NCBI GenBank assembly: GCA_037043015.1
Contig: CM073329.1
Span: forward strand, 11,052,648-11,116,647
Length of the DNA: 64,000 bases
Direction: 5' to 3'
Source of the DNA: Bryum argenteum
Taxonomy: Eukaryota > Streptophyta > Bryopsida > Bryales > Bryaceae
A program made the translations under genes and the position numbers. The notes beneath the pieces are model-generated. The model had not been told where the DNA came from. It did not search any database and was given only the letters and a program-made list of their open reading frames with translations. Position 1 is the first letter of the stretch, and each line of letters begins with the position of its first letter. Shown here one piece after another: positions 10,822-20,867 of the stretch.

Positions 10822-11766
10822 ATGGTGAAATTCGAGATTAGCGATGGATTTGCAGGGATATATCCCTGGCAAACGCAGTACTTCGAGAAGCAGAATGTGG
10901 CGAAAGGCGTGGTGATTCCAATGAAGGATCCATTGGCGTGGTCGCTCTACCCGCGTTACCGATGGGTGTACAACAAGATGCTAGTGTGCGAGACGCAGGG
11001 CGTGACGCACGGGCCACACGGAGTACTCCCGGAGACTTACCCGGTGTTCTCCAAGCCGATCGTGAGCATGTTCGGGATGGGTTCCGGGAGCCGCATGGTG
11101 GCGAACGAGGACGAGTACATGGAGATCATAGAGCCGGGCTACTTCTGGATGCCACTCTTCAAAGGTCGTCACGTCTCCACAGACGTCGCGCTCGTGAACG
11201 GGACCCCCTGCTGGTGGCAGCACGCCACGGGCGTGCCGGGGCGAGAACCTGGGACTTTTGATTACTGGATCATCCACGCTCCGGACGACGTGGCACTGTT
11301 GCCCGCACTGGAGGCTTATCTCTCGACCTGGATCAGTAAGAATATGCAGGGGTACACTGGCTTCATGAACATTGAGTCTATTGGTGGTCGTATCATCGAG
11401 TGTCACCTACGCATGACTGCCCAGTGGCCGGACTTGAACGGCGAGGGCTGGCTCGACGCGGTCTCCAATCTGTATGCTCACGGCGTCTGGAGGTTCGACA
11501 ACAACCCCAAGAAAGATGGTTACAGTGTCGCTCTGTTCTCTGAGCATGGACGAAGTTACAAAGTCGACCACCAGGCCGTCAAGCGCCTCTTGCCCGCGGA
11601 GAATGTGTCCTCCATTGGGATCACTTTCGATGAGTCTCTGGCTCCTGAGCATCACAGCATGCCCCTCGGCGGCTTCCGTTTGGCCGTCATCAATTGCTGG
11701 GACCTCGACGCCGGATTCAGAATGCGCGACACCCTCAAACCAATGTTCACTTCGAAACCATTATGA
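10822..11766 (+). CDS. Intronless conserved-looking protein of unknown function (314 aa), ATP-grasp-like features
   Basis: I do not recognise this gene with certainty. It encodes 314 residues in one GC-rich exon within AT-rich DNA. The start is well fixed: an in-frame TAG (10819-10821) abuts the ATG. There is no signal peptide, membrane segment or repeat. It is rich in aromatic and Gly/Pro motifs: GIYPWQTQYF, PVFSKPIVSMFGMGSGSRM (about residues 74-92), WWQHATGVPG, TFDYWIIHAP, and NIESIGGRIIECHLRMTAQW (about 187-206). The Lys in the second motif and the Glu/Asn-rich last motif, followed by WLDAVSNLYAHGVW, resemble the nucleotide-lysine and metal-binding strand of ATP-grasp enzymes; this is a weak pattern inference. 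Third-position G/C bias on this frame and the absence of stops support real coding. A perfect hairpin follows the stop. Transfer from a virus, bacterium or fungus is possible but unproven. Confidence 0.8.
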   Translation: MVKFEISDGFAGIYPWQTQYFEKQNVAKGVVIPMKDPLAWSLYPRYRWVYNKMLVCETQGVTHGPHGVLPETYPVFSKPIVSMFGMGSGSRMVANEDEYMEIIEPGYFWMPLFKGRHVSTDVALVNGTPCWWQHATGVPGREPGTFDYWIIHAPDDVALLPALEAYLSTWISKNMQGYTGFMNIESIGGRIIECHLRMTAQWPDLNGEGWLDAVSNLYAHGVWRFDNNPKKDGYSVALFSEHGRSYKVDHQAVKRLLPAENVSSIGITFDESLAPEHHSMPLGGFRLAVINCWDLDAGFRMRDTLKPMFTSKPL

Positions 11767-11777
11767 TCCACATTTCG

Positions 11778-11809
11778 GAATCGTATCACTAGCTTGAGTG
11801 ATACGATTC
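11778..11809 (+). other. Perfect 13-bp stem hairpin just after the stop codon
   Basis: gaatcgtatcact, a 6-base loop, then agtgatacgattc. It starts 11 bases after the TGA of the 10822 gene. It could be a 3' UTR structure affecting RNA processing or stability, or a remnant of a small inverted-repeat insertion. No U-tract follows, so it is not a typical polymerase III or bacterial terminator. Confidence 0.85.
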
Positions 11810-12495
11810 TAGGCACTAGCTAGCTTCACGTATCATTCATACGGTGATTGATCGATCACTGTAAGTACTGATTGACTTTTCGTTTCATTTTCTTGGTGGA
11901 ATTTGTGTACATCATCACTTGTAGAATACATCTATATCAAATCAGGAAGCTCACTGGTTGACCTTTCAAATGTACGTACCCGATTGTCGACGTACTCTAG
12001 ATTCTACGTGCTGCTCGTCAGTACGTCCCTTCACGCCAGATTTTATGTGCTGAGAACTGTTCATGGCAATTGAGGTGGCTACTGCAGAGTCTTGTACGCA
12101 ATCTATTACGGGAGGCTGCTGCTATAGTCCAGAAGTTGATTCACGTGATGCTACTTATACGCCGGATGCCTTTATTCATGATTTACATGCTTCTGATCAC
12201 TTATAGGTCGTTACGAGAATCCGGGACGTCTTCCTATTACATCAACTGGTCCCACTTCAGAAGGTCTACGTTACCGAATACTGACAATTACATGATTCTG
12301 ACATCTAGCGTCGACAATAAACAGAATGAAGTAGAGTCTACAATTCCTGCGTTGAATTTCTAGCACGTTACTGATATTGATGAAATTTTGTGTTTACGCA
12401 TATAACTCATGTAACTTTTCACTTTCGATCGAAAACTTTACTAGTTCACAGGGTTGCCTCTTTCTAAGTAGTGCAAATAGTTCTTTGCCTGTAAG
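11810..12495. other. Intergenic, no gene recognised
   Basis: Presumed 3' flank of the 10822 gene. One 97-codon frame (12070-12363) has no domain, codon bias or splice pattern that would support it. Confidence 0.5.
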
Positions 12496-12880
12496 GTCGA
12501 ATACCCTAAAACCACCAACTTAAGCTTTTTGAGGTTTTTTTAGAATGGTTATTTTTGGGGTATGTTTTTCCCACGTAGGAAAGAAATTTTCTCATAGGAT
12601 GCAATTTTTTTCAAAATTTAACTCCCAGTACATAAATAAATATAAATTTTCAAAGGCAATTGTACTTGGTGACCCAAAACTAATCTGTAGACTTTCCCAT
12701 TGTCACACCTAGCGGGTACAAATTTCCATTCATGATTTGACCCAAAACCACGAGCTTTTTTATTGTTTTGATTGGTCAGTTTGAATTGAGTGTTCTAACA
12801 ATGCTAGTTCAGGCTAGGTGCGGTTATGGGGAGACCTATAGTTTGATACTGGGGGTGCTTGTGGTTTTAGGTACTTCTAC
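12496..12880 (+). mobile_element. MITE family D, copy 1
   Basis: About 385 bp with inverted ends gtcgaataccctaaaaccac and ggttttaggtacttctac. The right 220 bp are nearly the same as the second copy at 14454-15097 (shared ttgacccaaaaccac and caatgctagttcaggctagg). Non-coding. Confidence 0.82.
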
Positions 12881-13515
12881 CATAACAGCAGTTCCTGTAT
12901 TGTAGTTTAGGAAGGTTCTTGATTACTATCAGGTCACTTGTATTTGAGTATACACTATAGCTACTTAACTTATTATATGTTCTGTCCTTTTCATCCAACT
13001 ACTTTAATTTTGACATGCAAGAGACTTTGGACTTTCGTCAGTTATGTTTAATATGAAAAGAGACTAGTATAAAGAATCTCAAGAGGCCAAGCTATTTTAG
13101 GGAATTTGTATTCTTGCAAGGGATCGAATGTTCATGAAATCAGAATCGAATGTTCTTATGCACGTCTTTGATGCCTTTAGTTAGAATGTGGCGGGCAGGT
13201 TTGCATGTAATGATTGACATGACCATGAGCATCTATCTAGATTGCTGGATTGCATGTCCTTGCATGCACCACATCCATGATTCCATGTGAACAATTCTAA
13301 GAGCATGCCCAGTCCTTACTGTGGGACTGAGAGTGGAGCCTTGTTTGGAGTGTGAGGAACCCCAGCTCACACTATTCCTCTAACCTCGTCAAGAGGGTTG
13401 AGGACTCCTTAACTCCAAGTTATCATGTGCCTTCGTTTAGCGTCCCCATTAACCAATGGAAGAGTGACTTCATTGACAGAAAATAATTTTTATTTTAACC
13501 GGCTTGTCAGCCATG
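12881..13515. other. Intergenic, no gene recognised
   Basis: AT-rich. At 13300-13320 the sequence taagagcatgcccag recurs (inverted and direct) at 13809-13870 and near 14190, suggesting the edge of an old element with GAGCATGCCCA ends, as in some PIF/Harbinger MITEs. Confidence 0.4.
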
Positions 13516-13660
13516 GTTGTCATATTGAACAAATCACTATTCATTTTATGTGCTACAGGACAAGTTACTATTTATCAAATGTACCTTTCAAGTACATGTG
13601 ATGAATAGTAACTCATCCTATAGGACATGAAATGAATAGTGATTTGTCTAATATGACAAC
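13516..13660. mobile_element. Palindromic MITE family F, diverged copy 3
   Basis: 145 bp starting gttgtcatattgaacaaatc and ending gatttgtctaatatgacaac. The arms are complementary and contain atgaatagt words in the middle. Same termini type as 9730-9883. Confidence 0.75.
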
Positions 13661-13799
13661 TATGTTGTCAGCAGATGTGATTCGTGAGCAACATTTTCCT
13701 ATGCCCTGTCTCATGGCCGGGGTGGGGTTGCAACACCCGGCCGAGAGGCGCTTGCAAGCTTTTGATGGAGCCAAGCGGCCCGGTTTGAAGCACAGGGTT

Positions 13800-13872
13800 G
13801 TGCATGCTCTAATTAAGAGCATGCCCATTGCCCAACCCTCCCTGTATGCTCTAATTAAGAGCATGCCCAACA
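13800..13872. repeat. Duplicated palindrome tgctctaattaagagcatgccca
   Basis: The self-complementary word atgctctaattaagagcat occurs twice about 45 bp apart, each followed by gccca. It looks like abutting ends of two inverted-repeat elements joined at a TTAA/TAATTA core. Confidence 0.7.
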
Positions 13873-14453
13873 GCCCAACCCTCTCTTCAGGCGAAACTCT
13901 AGTCGCTTTTGTTGTAAGGAGAACCTCTACGGCTCAACCCACGTACTCAGCAAACCTGTAACCCGGCCAAGATGGTCGGCATCCCCTAGATTATAGCTTG
14001 TCATAATTCCAAGTTTTAGAGTCCCTTTTCTCACATTTGACATCCTCATCAACCAATGCAAGAGTGCTCGTGCCCTCGTGGCGGCTTGCGGCGGCCCTCC
14101 TCAATCGCGAACCCCCTACTCCCTAAGTCGGCTCACTCGCAAGACCCAGCTGCCCCTTTGGCACGCCATACAAGCTATCCCCGGCCCGGCTTGGGCATGC
14201 TGTAATGAGCAGTCTTAAAAGCAGATGTTACGGCAGCTGAATGTGCATCGATCTTTGTTGACAATTCAAAGATAATGCGGGTTACCACCACCTCCACCAC
14301 TTATCTCCAGCACATGGGACAAGAGATAAGATGACTGGGAGAAGGTACTGCTGCCTTATCAATCTCTTCAGCAGATGATTGGAACAAGTCATAGCACATG
14401 TGCATCTTTCTCACTTTTATGCCCGATATTGTTCTTATGGCCACAAAATTACG
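13873..14453. other. Intergenic, no gene recognised
   Basis: Moderately GC-rich 13900-14200, ending near ggcttgggcatgct, which is the complement of the agcatgccca word seen earlier. No coding evidence. Confidence 0.4.
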
Positions 14454-15097
14454 GTCGAAGTACCCATAACCACCAACATAAGAAAATTCGCGCATTTGTA
14501 GCTGGTCTATTTATAGTGAGTAATTTTTGGGGGGGTGGCAAGATAGTTTTTAGGAAGGTTTGTAATTTTATTATATTTTTTTGTAAAACACATGAATTGA
14601 TACAAATTTTCAAACAGTAAAGTTCTGCAGGACCCGTAATCAACCTATAGGGTATAAGCCCAATTTCGTTAAAATGGCACTATGCCATGTGCCATTTTGT
14701 CATACTAGATCTTACATTTGTGCTCATATAAAATGGTATATTCTGTAATATCACAATTTTTTGTAATATCACTTCTTTATATACATTGTCACTCATTTTC
14801 CCTAATATCACCTTATAATTCTGTTATATCACATGGTTTTTGAACTACAGTTCAGAAAGTTGAGGTGTGCCATTTTACTGGAATAATGCCATTTTGACGG
14901 AATTGGGGTTGTATGCAAAAATCACCTTAGCTGGTACAAATTTCCATTCATAATTCGACCCAAAACCACCAGCTTTTTTATTGTTTTGACTGGTCAGTTT
15001 GAAGTGAGTGTTCTGACAATGCTAGTTCAGGCTAGGTGCGGTTATGGGGAGACCAATAGGTTGATACTGGGGTGTTGGTGGTTTTAGGTACTTCTAC
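14454..15097 (+). mobile_element. MITE family D, copy 2, split by a family C insertion
   Basis: Ends gtcgaagtacccataaccac and gttggtggttttaggtactt are inverted repeats. The right part matches copy 1 base for base over long stretches. The middle (14659-14907) is a separate inverted-repeat element, so copy 2 predates that insertion. Confidence 0.85.
14659..14907 (+). mobile_element. MITE family C, copy 1, nested in family D
   Basis: About 249 bp. The left end cccaatttcgttaaaatggc and right end ccattttgacggaattgggg are inverted repeats of about 28 bp. A second copy in the opposite orientation lies at 18810-19060 and shares the interior (tgtgatatcaca-like blocks). Non-coding. Confidence 0.88.
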
Positions 15098-15710
15098 TTT
15101 AGAATACGCAGACTTTTTATTTGCTGCTGCACCTCTCTCTCTCTCTTACCACCGTAGTATTGAAATTTTAGGCGTTTTTGAATAGTAGTGAAGACAAAAG
15201 CAAGAGTATGCCAACACACCAACAAATGTGTGATTTGGATAGTGCATGAAATCTTTACTGAAAATTCAAGTCTTTTCTAGAGATTTCTAAATGTTTTGAA
15301 AGTAGGTCTCAATAAATGCTCACACGAGTTGAACCCTAATGTCAAAAAGAGCTAGGAACAACATATTTGTTATATTGAGACAATTCTCAGTCTCTTTTCA
15401 ATTTTACAAACTTATTCTTAGACTGAGAACATTTGTTGCATTAAAATACCCATTCACCTAATGAACAGTTGATACTTATTGTGAACAAAAGGTTGTCCCC
15501 CATCATTATGTCTCGTGGGCATATGATCAAGGAGTGTCGAACGGGCAATTTATTTGAACGTGAGGCCTACAAGGGTTTGGTGTTCTTATTTATTTATTTA
15601 TTTATTTTGTCCCCCATCATTTTGAGACCGAGAATGTCCTTGGCTAGTTATCTACTTGGCATCTCGCATGAAATAAAGAATTCTGAGCCGGAGAGTTTCA
15701 TTGGTATAGT
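15098..15710. other. Intergenic, no gene recognised
   Basis: Contains a (ct)n run at about 15134-15146 and a (ttta)n run at about 15589-15606. The 92-codon frame over 15469-15747 crosses into a MITE and is not supported. Confidence 0.4.
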
Positions 15711-15815
15711 GTTGTCTTATCAAACAAAATTCCTATTGATTTGTTAAACACTGCAGACGTCTTAGATGTACATCTCATCTGACAAATGAATCGGAAATTA
15801 GCCAAATAAGACAAC
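15711..15815. mobile_element. Palindromic MITE family F, copy 2
   Basis: 105-bp shortened copy: starts gttgtcttatcaaacaaaat, ends gccaaataagacaac. It shares the attcctattsatttgt core with copy 1. Confidence 0.8.
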
Positions 15816-16056
15816 CTTGCATGGGTGGAGAAGTAGCTTTTAAATGAAATTGCCCATTAGGACATGCATGAACAATATGGTTTATCACTATCAACTCTAC
15901 TCATGAGGTGATTGATAATTACTAACAATGCTTTATCTGTAACTATTACGACTACTTTGAACTTGTTTTTTTTACCAAATTGAGTCCGAAGTTTGAAATA
16001 AAGAATCTCCATACAACATTCTGATATTAGAGTAGTATTGTTAATTTATTGTTTGA

Positions 16057-16744
16057 CCCTTAAAGGCCCAAGGGAATAGGAAACTTTAACCTTCACCCTA
16101 GATGAGTAAATCAATGAATACTTTCTAAATTCATACTAGATAATTTAAAATCTTGTAACCATAGGATCTTGTAGAGTACAAGTATGAAAAGTAAACTTGA
16201 TTTTCAATGTAAAAACATTTTTGTTTGATACAATCACAATTGCAAAGAGGATGAAGAGTTCCTGCAACTCTTGGTTAAGTCAACCTTTACTTATTGTGAA
16301 CTTGGTTATTTTAGGGGGGTGAATTTAAAATATGAAATATTGAATTTTCTTACCAATCTCTTCAATTTTGTACGTCAAGGATTTCATGAGCTTTTGAGTT
16401 ACTTGAAAGGGCTTATGCTTTTTAGCTTGTTATTAATTAAATAAATGATCTAAAATAAGGTGGAACAAGATCTACATATAAGAAATAAGTATCACACTCC
16501 CCATTTAACTATCCCTAAAAAGTAACAACCCAATCAATCATGAATATATCAATAATGAAATTCAAAGTGTTGCCACACCTAAAATAAGAATATTCTTTGA
16601 AATATGATGTAGACTCTAGAGGTCAATTTAGTTGTGTATCTAATTTACAAAAGTTTCTTTAGGTTTGTGATTTTTTTTGTTATAAACACTTGAACATAAA
16701 TTGGGCAACGTTTTCATGGCTTTATCACACACTTGCCCATATTA
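16057..16744. mobile_element. Left end of a TTAA-superfamily element, right end not found
   Basis: cccttaaaggcccaaggg follows TTGA at 16053-16056, matching the superfamily terminus with one target change. The interior is AT-rich and non-coding, and no clear right terminus is visible before the element at 16745. The listed end is therefore only a bound. Confidence 0.45.
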
Positions 16745-17253
16745 GGGTCACTTTACACTATGGACCATGAAGGTTGACCACGTCCTTTTAAAATCTCTGA
16801 ATGGAGAGTAAAGTGCTCTTGGTTCCATTTGGCGTTAGACTACCACAATAAAAGGATGAAGAATGACCACTAACTTTGAGGTCCCCAAAGTATGCTAAAC
16901 TTTCCATTGTGGATAATGTTTTCATGATCTCCTTGATTACAGTTGAGTTGAAGCAAATGCCTCCACTTGACTATAATTAAGTAGACCATGAGCTTAAAAA
17001 TCATTCATTTGCTATTGTTCAATTTAGGGAGGAAAAAGGAAGGGTGAAAGAGAGAATGATGAGGATTTATACTAGAAAATCGACCTTAAACTTGTCGTGG
17101 TCCAAATTCACTTTATACTACAAGAGTGATCAAGCCACTTAAAAATCCATTTTTGTTTTATCATGCTGAGAGCTCTTGGACCAAGAGCCATGACCATGAA
17201 ATTGACTTTACTTTTCTTATACATGGCTCTTAGTCCATAGTGTAAAGGGACCC
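16745..17253 (+). mobile_element. MITE family J, copy 1
   Basis: 509 bp with inverted ends gggtcactttacactatgga and tccatagtgtaaagggaccc. Related copies are at 35983-36778 and 42384-42896. Internal blocks such as ccaagagccatgaccatgaa are shared with copy 2. Non-coding. Confidence 0.85.
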
Positions 17254-17764
17254 TCATTATCATCTAATGAACCAAATTTTCAATGAAGTGTTGAGTTCTT
17301 ATGTACTTCGCCCATTGCAAGTCTCTCAAATGCATCTAAAGACTTGAAATGATTCAATTTGATATTGAATAAGACTCGGAGGTACCACTATTGTACTTTG
17401 TTTGAACTTTGAAGGCATAATGCTTTGTTGAAATTTGTTGCCCAAAATTTTTGCAAGTACATGTGGTGAAATTTTCTCTAGAAAAACTTCTCAAACTTGT
17501 ATTCTATAGGATAATACTAGAATCATTCATTAACTTGCCAATTTGGGGAAAAAAGTGGAACTTGTAGGAGGGCCCATAACCCTTAGCCCCTACACGTCCT
17601 TGGGGTATTTTAGTCAAAAACACAATTTCAAAAAAATTGTTAATAATGAAAAAGAATGTAAAAAAATTAGATCTCAACCATACAAACTTGTAACTGTTAT
17701 TTAACTAATTATGGACTTATTTCCAACTTATGGACTTTTTGCAACTAATGAAGAACCTTGGTTT

Positions 17765-17988
17765 TGTCGGCGGCCAGCCGATACATCTCCAGATCTGCGA
17801 CTTTCGAAAGGCTATTACTCACTCAAATTTTGTCCGAATCAAACATATGAGGTGTTTATTGACATCTACATTTTTCGTAGATATCAAAAAAACACCTCAT
17901 ATGTTTAATTTGGACAAAATTTGACTGAGTTATGACCTTTCAAAGATTACTGATAAAGTCTTAAGGTAATATCGGCAGACGGCCGACA
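17765..17988. mobile_element. Small palindromic element with GC-rich TGTCGGC ends
   Basis: About 224 bp with degenerate inverted ends tgtcggcggccagccgat and atcggcagacggccgaca. Inside is a nested palindrome: a gaggtgttt...aaacacctc stem around gacatctac...gtagatatc, flanked by aaattttgtccgaatcaaac and its complement. The layout is the same as the palindromic core of the large hAT-like element at 51561-58682. Confidence 0.7.
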
Positions 17989-18809
17989 TTATTTCTGGAC
18001 TATGGGTTTGTCCATAATTAATTAAATAGGAGTTTTGTAATAGACTTGTTGTAGGTCATGTGGACCAAAACATGACTCATGAGACCTTCTAGATTGCAAG
18101 ATCATAACGTACTAGTGCGCAAAATAAGCTACAAAATTCCATCAGTTTCACTTTGAAGTGAAAATACTACCAACATCAAAAACACGATTAAATAATCACA
18201 AACTAGAAAGTTGTTCATTTTTATCTGGAAAAACAAATTTTTATCTTGGCTCAAAGAAAAGTCATTCCATGGTGAGAACTGCCCTAAATGTTTTGAAAAC
18301 AAAAATACTTTAAAACTAGACCCTATGGACTCAAATCCAACCCTATACGTGATACATCTTCGATTAGGTAAAGGATTTTACGACTAAAAACTAAACTATG
18401 ATTGGAATCCATCCCTAATAGAAAAGTTAAAGTCTAACTGTGGATACATGAGATCTAACTCTTCAAAAATCATCGGCTTTTTTTTCACTATTTCATTGTA
18501 AAAACATCATTGCAAATCCAATTCCAAAGTTATGTCAATCAAAAAACTTGCACTCAGATATTTCTTAGAATGCATCTAAAGATCATTCTTATTAAGAAAT
18601 ATTCCATGAAAATTTATTTCTCATTTCATAGAATTAACTTGCAATGGTAAAAATTGCTCCATGGTTGGAATCTCAGAAACAAAAATTGTCGTCACTAAAA
18701 TGCTTTGAATAAATTCATACTTATGAGTCTTAAATTCCTACAACGCAAACAAGAGTAGACTTCATTTGGAACCCAACCAGAGTAACTAAGTCAAAAACCA
18801 AGTCTAGAT

Positions 18810-19060
18810 CCCCAATTCGGTTAAAATGGCGTTATGCCGCTAAAATGGCACACCTCAACTTCTGAACTGTAATTCAAAAACCATGTGATATAACAGAATT
18901 TGAAGGTGATATTATGGAAAATGAGTGACAATGTACGTAAAGGAGTGATGTTATTAAAAAATTGTGATATCACAGAATACACCATTTCATGTGAGCACGT
19001 ACGTAAGATTTGGTGTGACAAAATGGCACATGGCATAGTGCCATTTTAACGAAATTGAGG
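18810..19060 (-). mobile_element. MITE family C, copy 2, nested
   Basis: Ends ccccaattcggttaaaatgg and ccattttaacgaaattgagg; opposite orientation to copy 1. Flanked by TCTAGA at 18803-18808 and 19062-19067, a possible target duplication. Confidence 0.85.
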
Positions 19061-19237
19061 TTCTAGACAAAGAAGTTATAGCTAGACTTCAAGTTTCTAC
19101 CGTTCATCCAGAATGTCGTTTTTGGACACTAGGGAGGTCCAAAAGGACATTCTATTTGTAAGAACCCCAGAGTTCACGTAGCGTATCCTCTATTCCTCAT
19201 CCTCCTCCGCTTCCGACACTGATTCAATTGCTTAATA

Positions 19238-19975
19238 CTACCGACTGTTCAACGCACAGTTCCACGGCGCAAATCCAACTCGACTATTCTCGTTATCATA
19301 AACAACCATAACATTCTGCATGAAAATATGAACGAGGATACCGAGATCCAGAGGTTTCATTACCAAGTTAAGCAGAGCATACAAGGCATGAATGCAATCT
19401 CAGGAGCCACATAATGAAAGATCGGCTCCCGGGGACTTGAAAGTCAAGCAGGAAGTATTGGCAGAACGTCAACAATCCCAGTATCGATCGAAGCACACCG
19501 GAAGCCCTAGTTCTAGCTCCGGAAAGTCCACCTGAGCGTGCAGTAAGCTGCCACCGCGGCATCGAACGCAGCTCTGGGAAGATAGCTAGGCCAAGTTGGA
19601 ACCGCCCGGAATCCAGCATAGTTTCGATCGACGACTTAGATCCTGGTCAGTTGCACGAAATAGAAGCTAGCTAGCCCGATGGTACTATTGGATTGTAGAT
19701 GATGCCGGCGTTCTCGGGCCCGATCGATCGTGAACGTGCTCGAACCTTCAATGGGCGAACTTGTTGGGAATCTGGTAAGAGAGGGCGAAAGAGCCTCGTG
19801 ATAGACCTAGATTTCCTTCGTTTTGTAATGCCTTGCCCGTGTTCCCATAACTGCAGCGGAGATTGAACTCTTTCAGTCTGTCCTTCCCCTCGGCGTCGGA
19901 GTGGATCATGTCGTAGCTCACCTGGTCGCCCCGTCGACGTATGTGTAGGAAATTTTGCCTACACTCGGATCGCAC
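19238..19975 (-). pseudogene. Nepenthesin-like aspartic protease relic
   Basis: Family A1 proteases cleave proteins with a pair of Asp residues. The middle segment reads FNLRCSYGNTGKALQNEGNL then GLSRGSFALSYQI (the FGC...GILGLG region). Further on come IIYNPIVPSG, YLPRAAFDAAVAAYC, LPVCF and KSPGADLSL, and finally GILVHIFMQNVMVVYDNENS then RVGFAPWNC and a stop at 19238. These pieces lie in different frames with stops between them (after the first block, near 19690, near 19515 and 19470). The N-terminal half with the first DTG is not visible up to 20470. So this is a 5'-truncated, frameshifted pseudogene, distinct from the gene at 60199-63903. Confidence 0.82.
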
Positions 19976-20605
19976 TTAGTTGAAGAAAATTCCTGTTTAG
20001 AGCGGTACTATGCACTATCAGTACCATTCCCCAAATCTTACCTCAAACAAAAGTGACCACGGTATGCAAACAACGTCATTCGCGGTACAAAGGCCGAGAT
20101 GAAATTGTTGCTTCCCAGAAGGGCAGGAATACAGATGGACAGCTTAATGTGCTCTGGCGCTGGCACAGTTGAAAGGAGGGAAAAGCATAAAGCTTAAGAT
20201 TTCGATGAAACGAGATTTATGAATGTGTGACTAGAATGGATCGGGGAACTTCTCCTGCATGAGGTTTGAGCTTGACTTGTAAGTGAAATATTCCAGATGG
20301 TCCTGAAAGGGCACTTGAGTGAAGTGTGTGATCCGTTCACGCACGGGTATTAAGAGTTCGAATCTTACAATGCCGGAGGAAACAATCGACCAGCACATTC
20401 TATGGCTTCGGAGGTGGATTAAGCGAGGATTAACGAAGATCACTAGCATCAAGGCTGCAAAATATAAACTGCCATTTAAGCCTGTCTTGGGCTAGCTCGA
20501 TGACGACAGGTATCTTCTCAACATTCTGAAAAAGATTCGCTCGAGGTACCGACCAAGTCACACATAGGCGTTACCAAAACTCTACGGAGAGTCCTAACAA
20601 ATATT
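19976..20605. other. Between protease relic and tRNA, nothing clear
   Basis: A search on the minus strand for the missing protease N-terminus found no DTGS-type motif. One 73-codon frame at 20231-20452 (-) is unsupported. Confidence 0.45.
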
Positions 20606-20678
20606 GCTTCCACTGAGAGTTGAACTCAGGACCTCCCGCTTACTAAACGGGTGCTCTAGCCAACTGAGCTATAGAAGC
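20606..20678 (-). tRNA. tRNA-Thr(AGT)
   Basis: The minus strand folds as a complete 73-nt cloverleaf. The acceptor stem is gcttcta with tggaagc. The D arm is gctc...gagc. The anticodon stem cccgt/gcggg encloses loop ttAGTaa. The T arm ctgag/ctcag encloses ttcaact. Anticodon AGT reads ACU (Thr) after A34 to inosine editing. There is no intron and CCA is not encoded, as expected for a nuclear tRNA. A weak T-rich stretch follows, with no strong T4 terminator within 20 bases. Confidence 0.96.
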
Positions 20679-20867
20679 GGCGACTGATCCTCGGCAGGAA
20701 TTGACGCTTGCTGCTGATCCATGTCTGAGGGGCGACACAGCAAGGATCAATGGAGTTCGTAGAATGTGTTTCGAATCTGGAGGGTAGCCCTAAAATTTTA
20801 TTGTATTGTAATAAATAAAAAATAATAATAAATAAAAAATAAATAAATAAATTTGATTTATTAAAAA

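Larger units (their letters stand above)
17587..19130 (+). mobile_element. TTAA-superfamily element family I, copy 2, diverged and twice interrupted
   Basis: The left end cccctacacgtccttgggg follows TTAG. The interior matches 56689-57660 (for example gatctcaaccatacaaactt and tcatgtggaccaaaac). The right end is approximate: aatgtcgtttttggacac at about 19110 matches the family, but the terminus is lost. It carries a hairpin element (17765-17988) and a family C MITE (18810-19060). Confidence 0.65.

Noticed and set aside
13632-13961. 109-codon frame including agagcatgccca repeats
   Set aside because: Crosses a palindromic MITE and duplicated palindromes; not plausible as coding.
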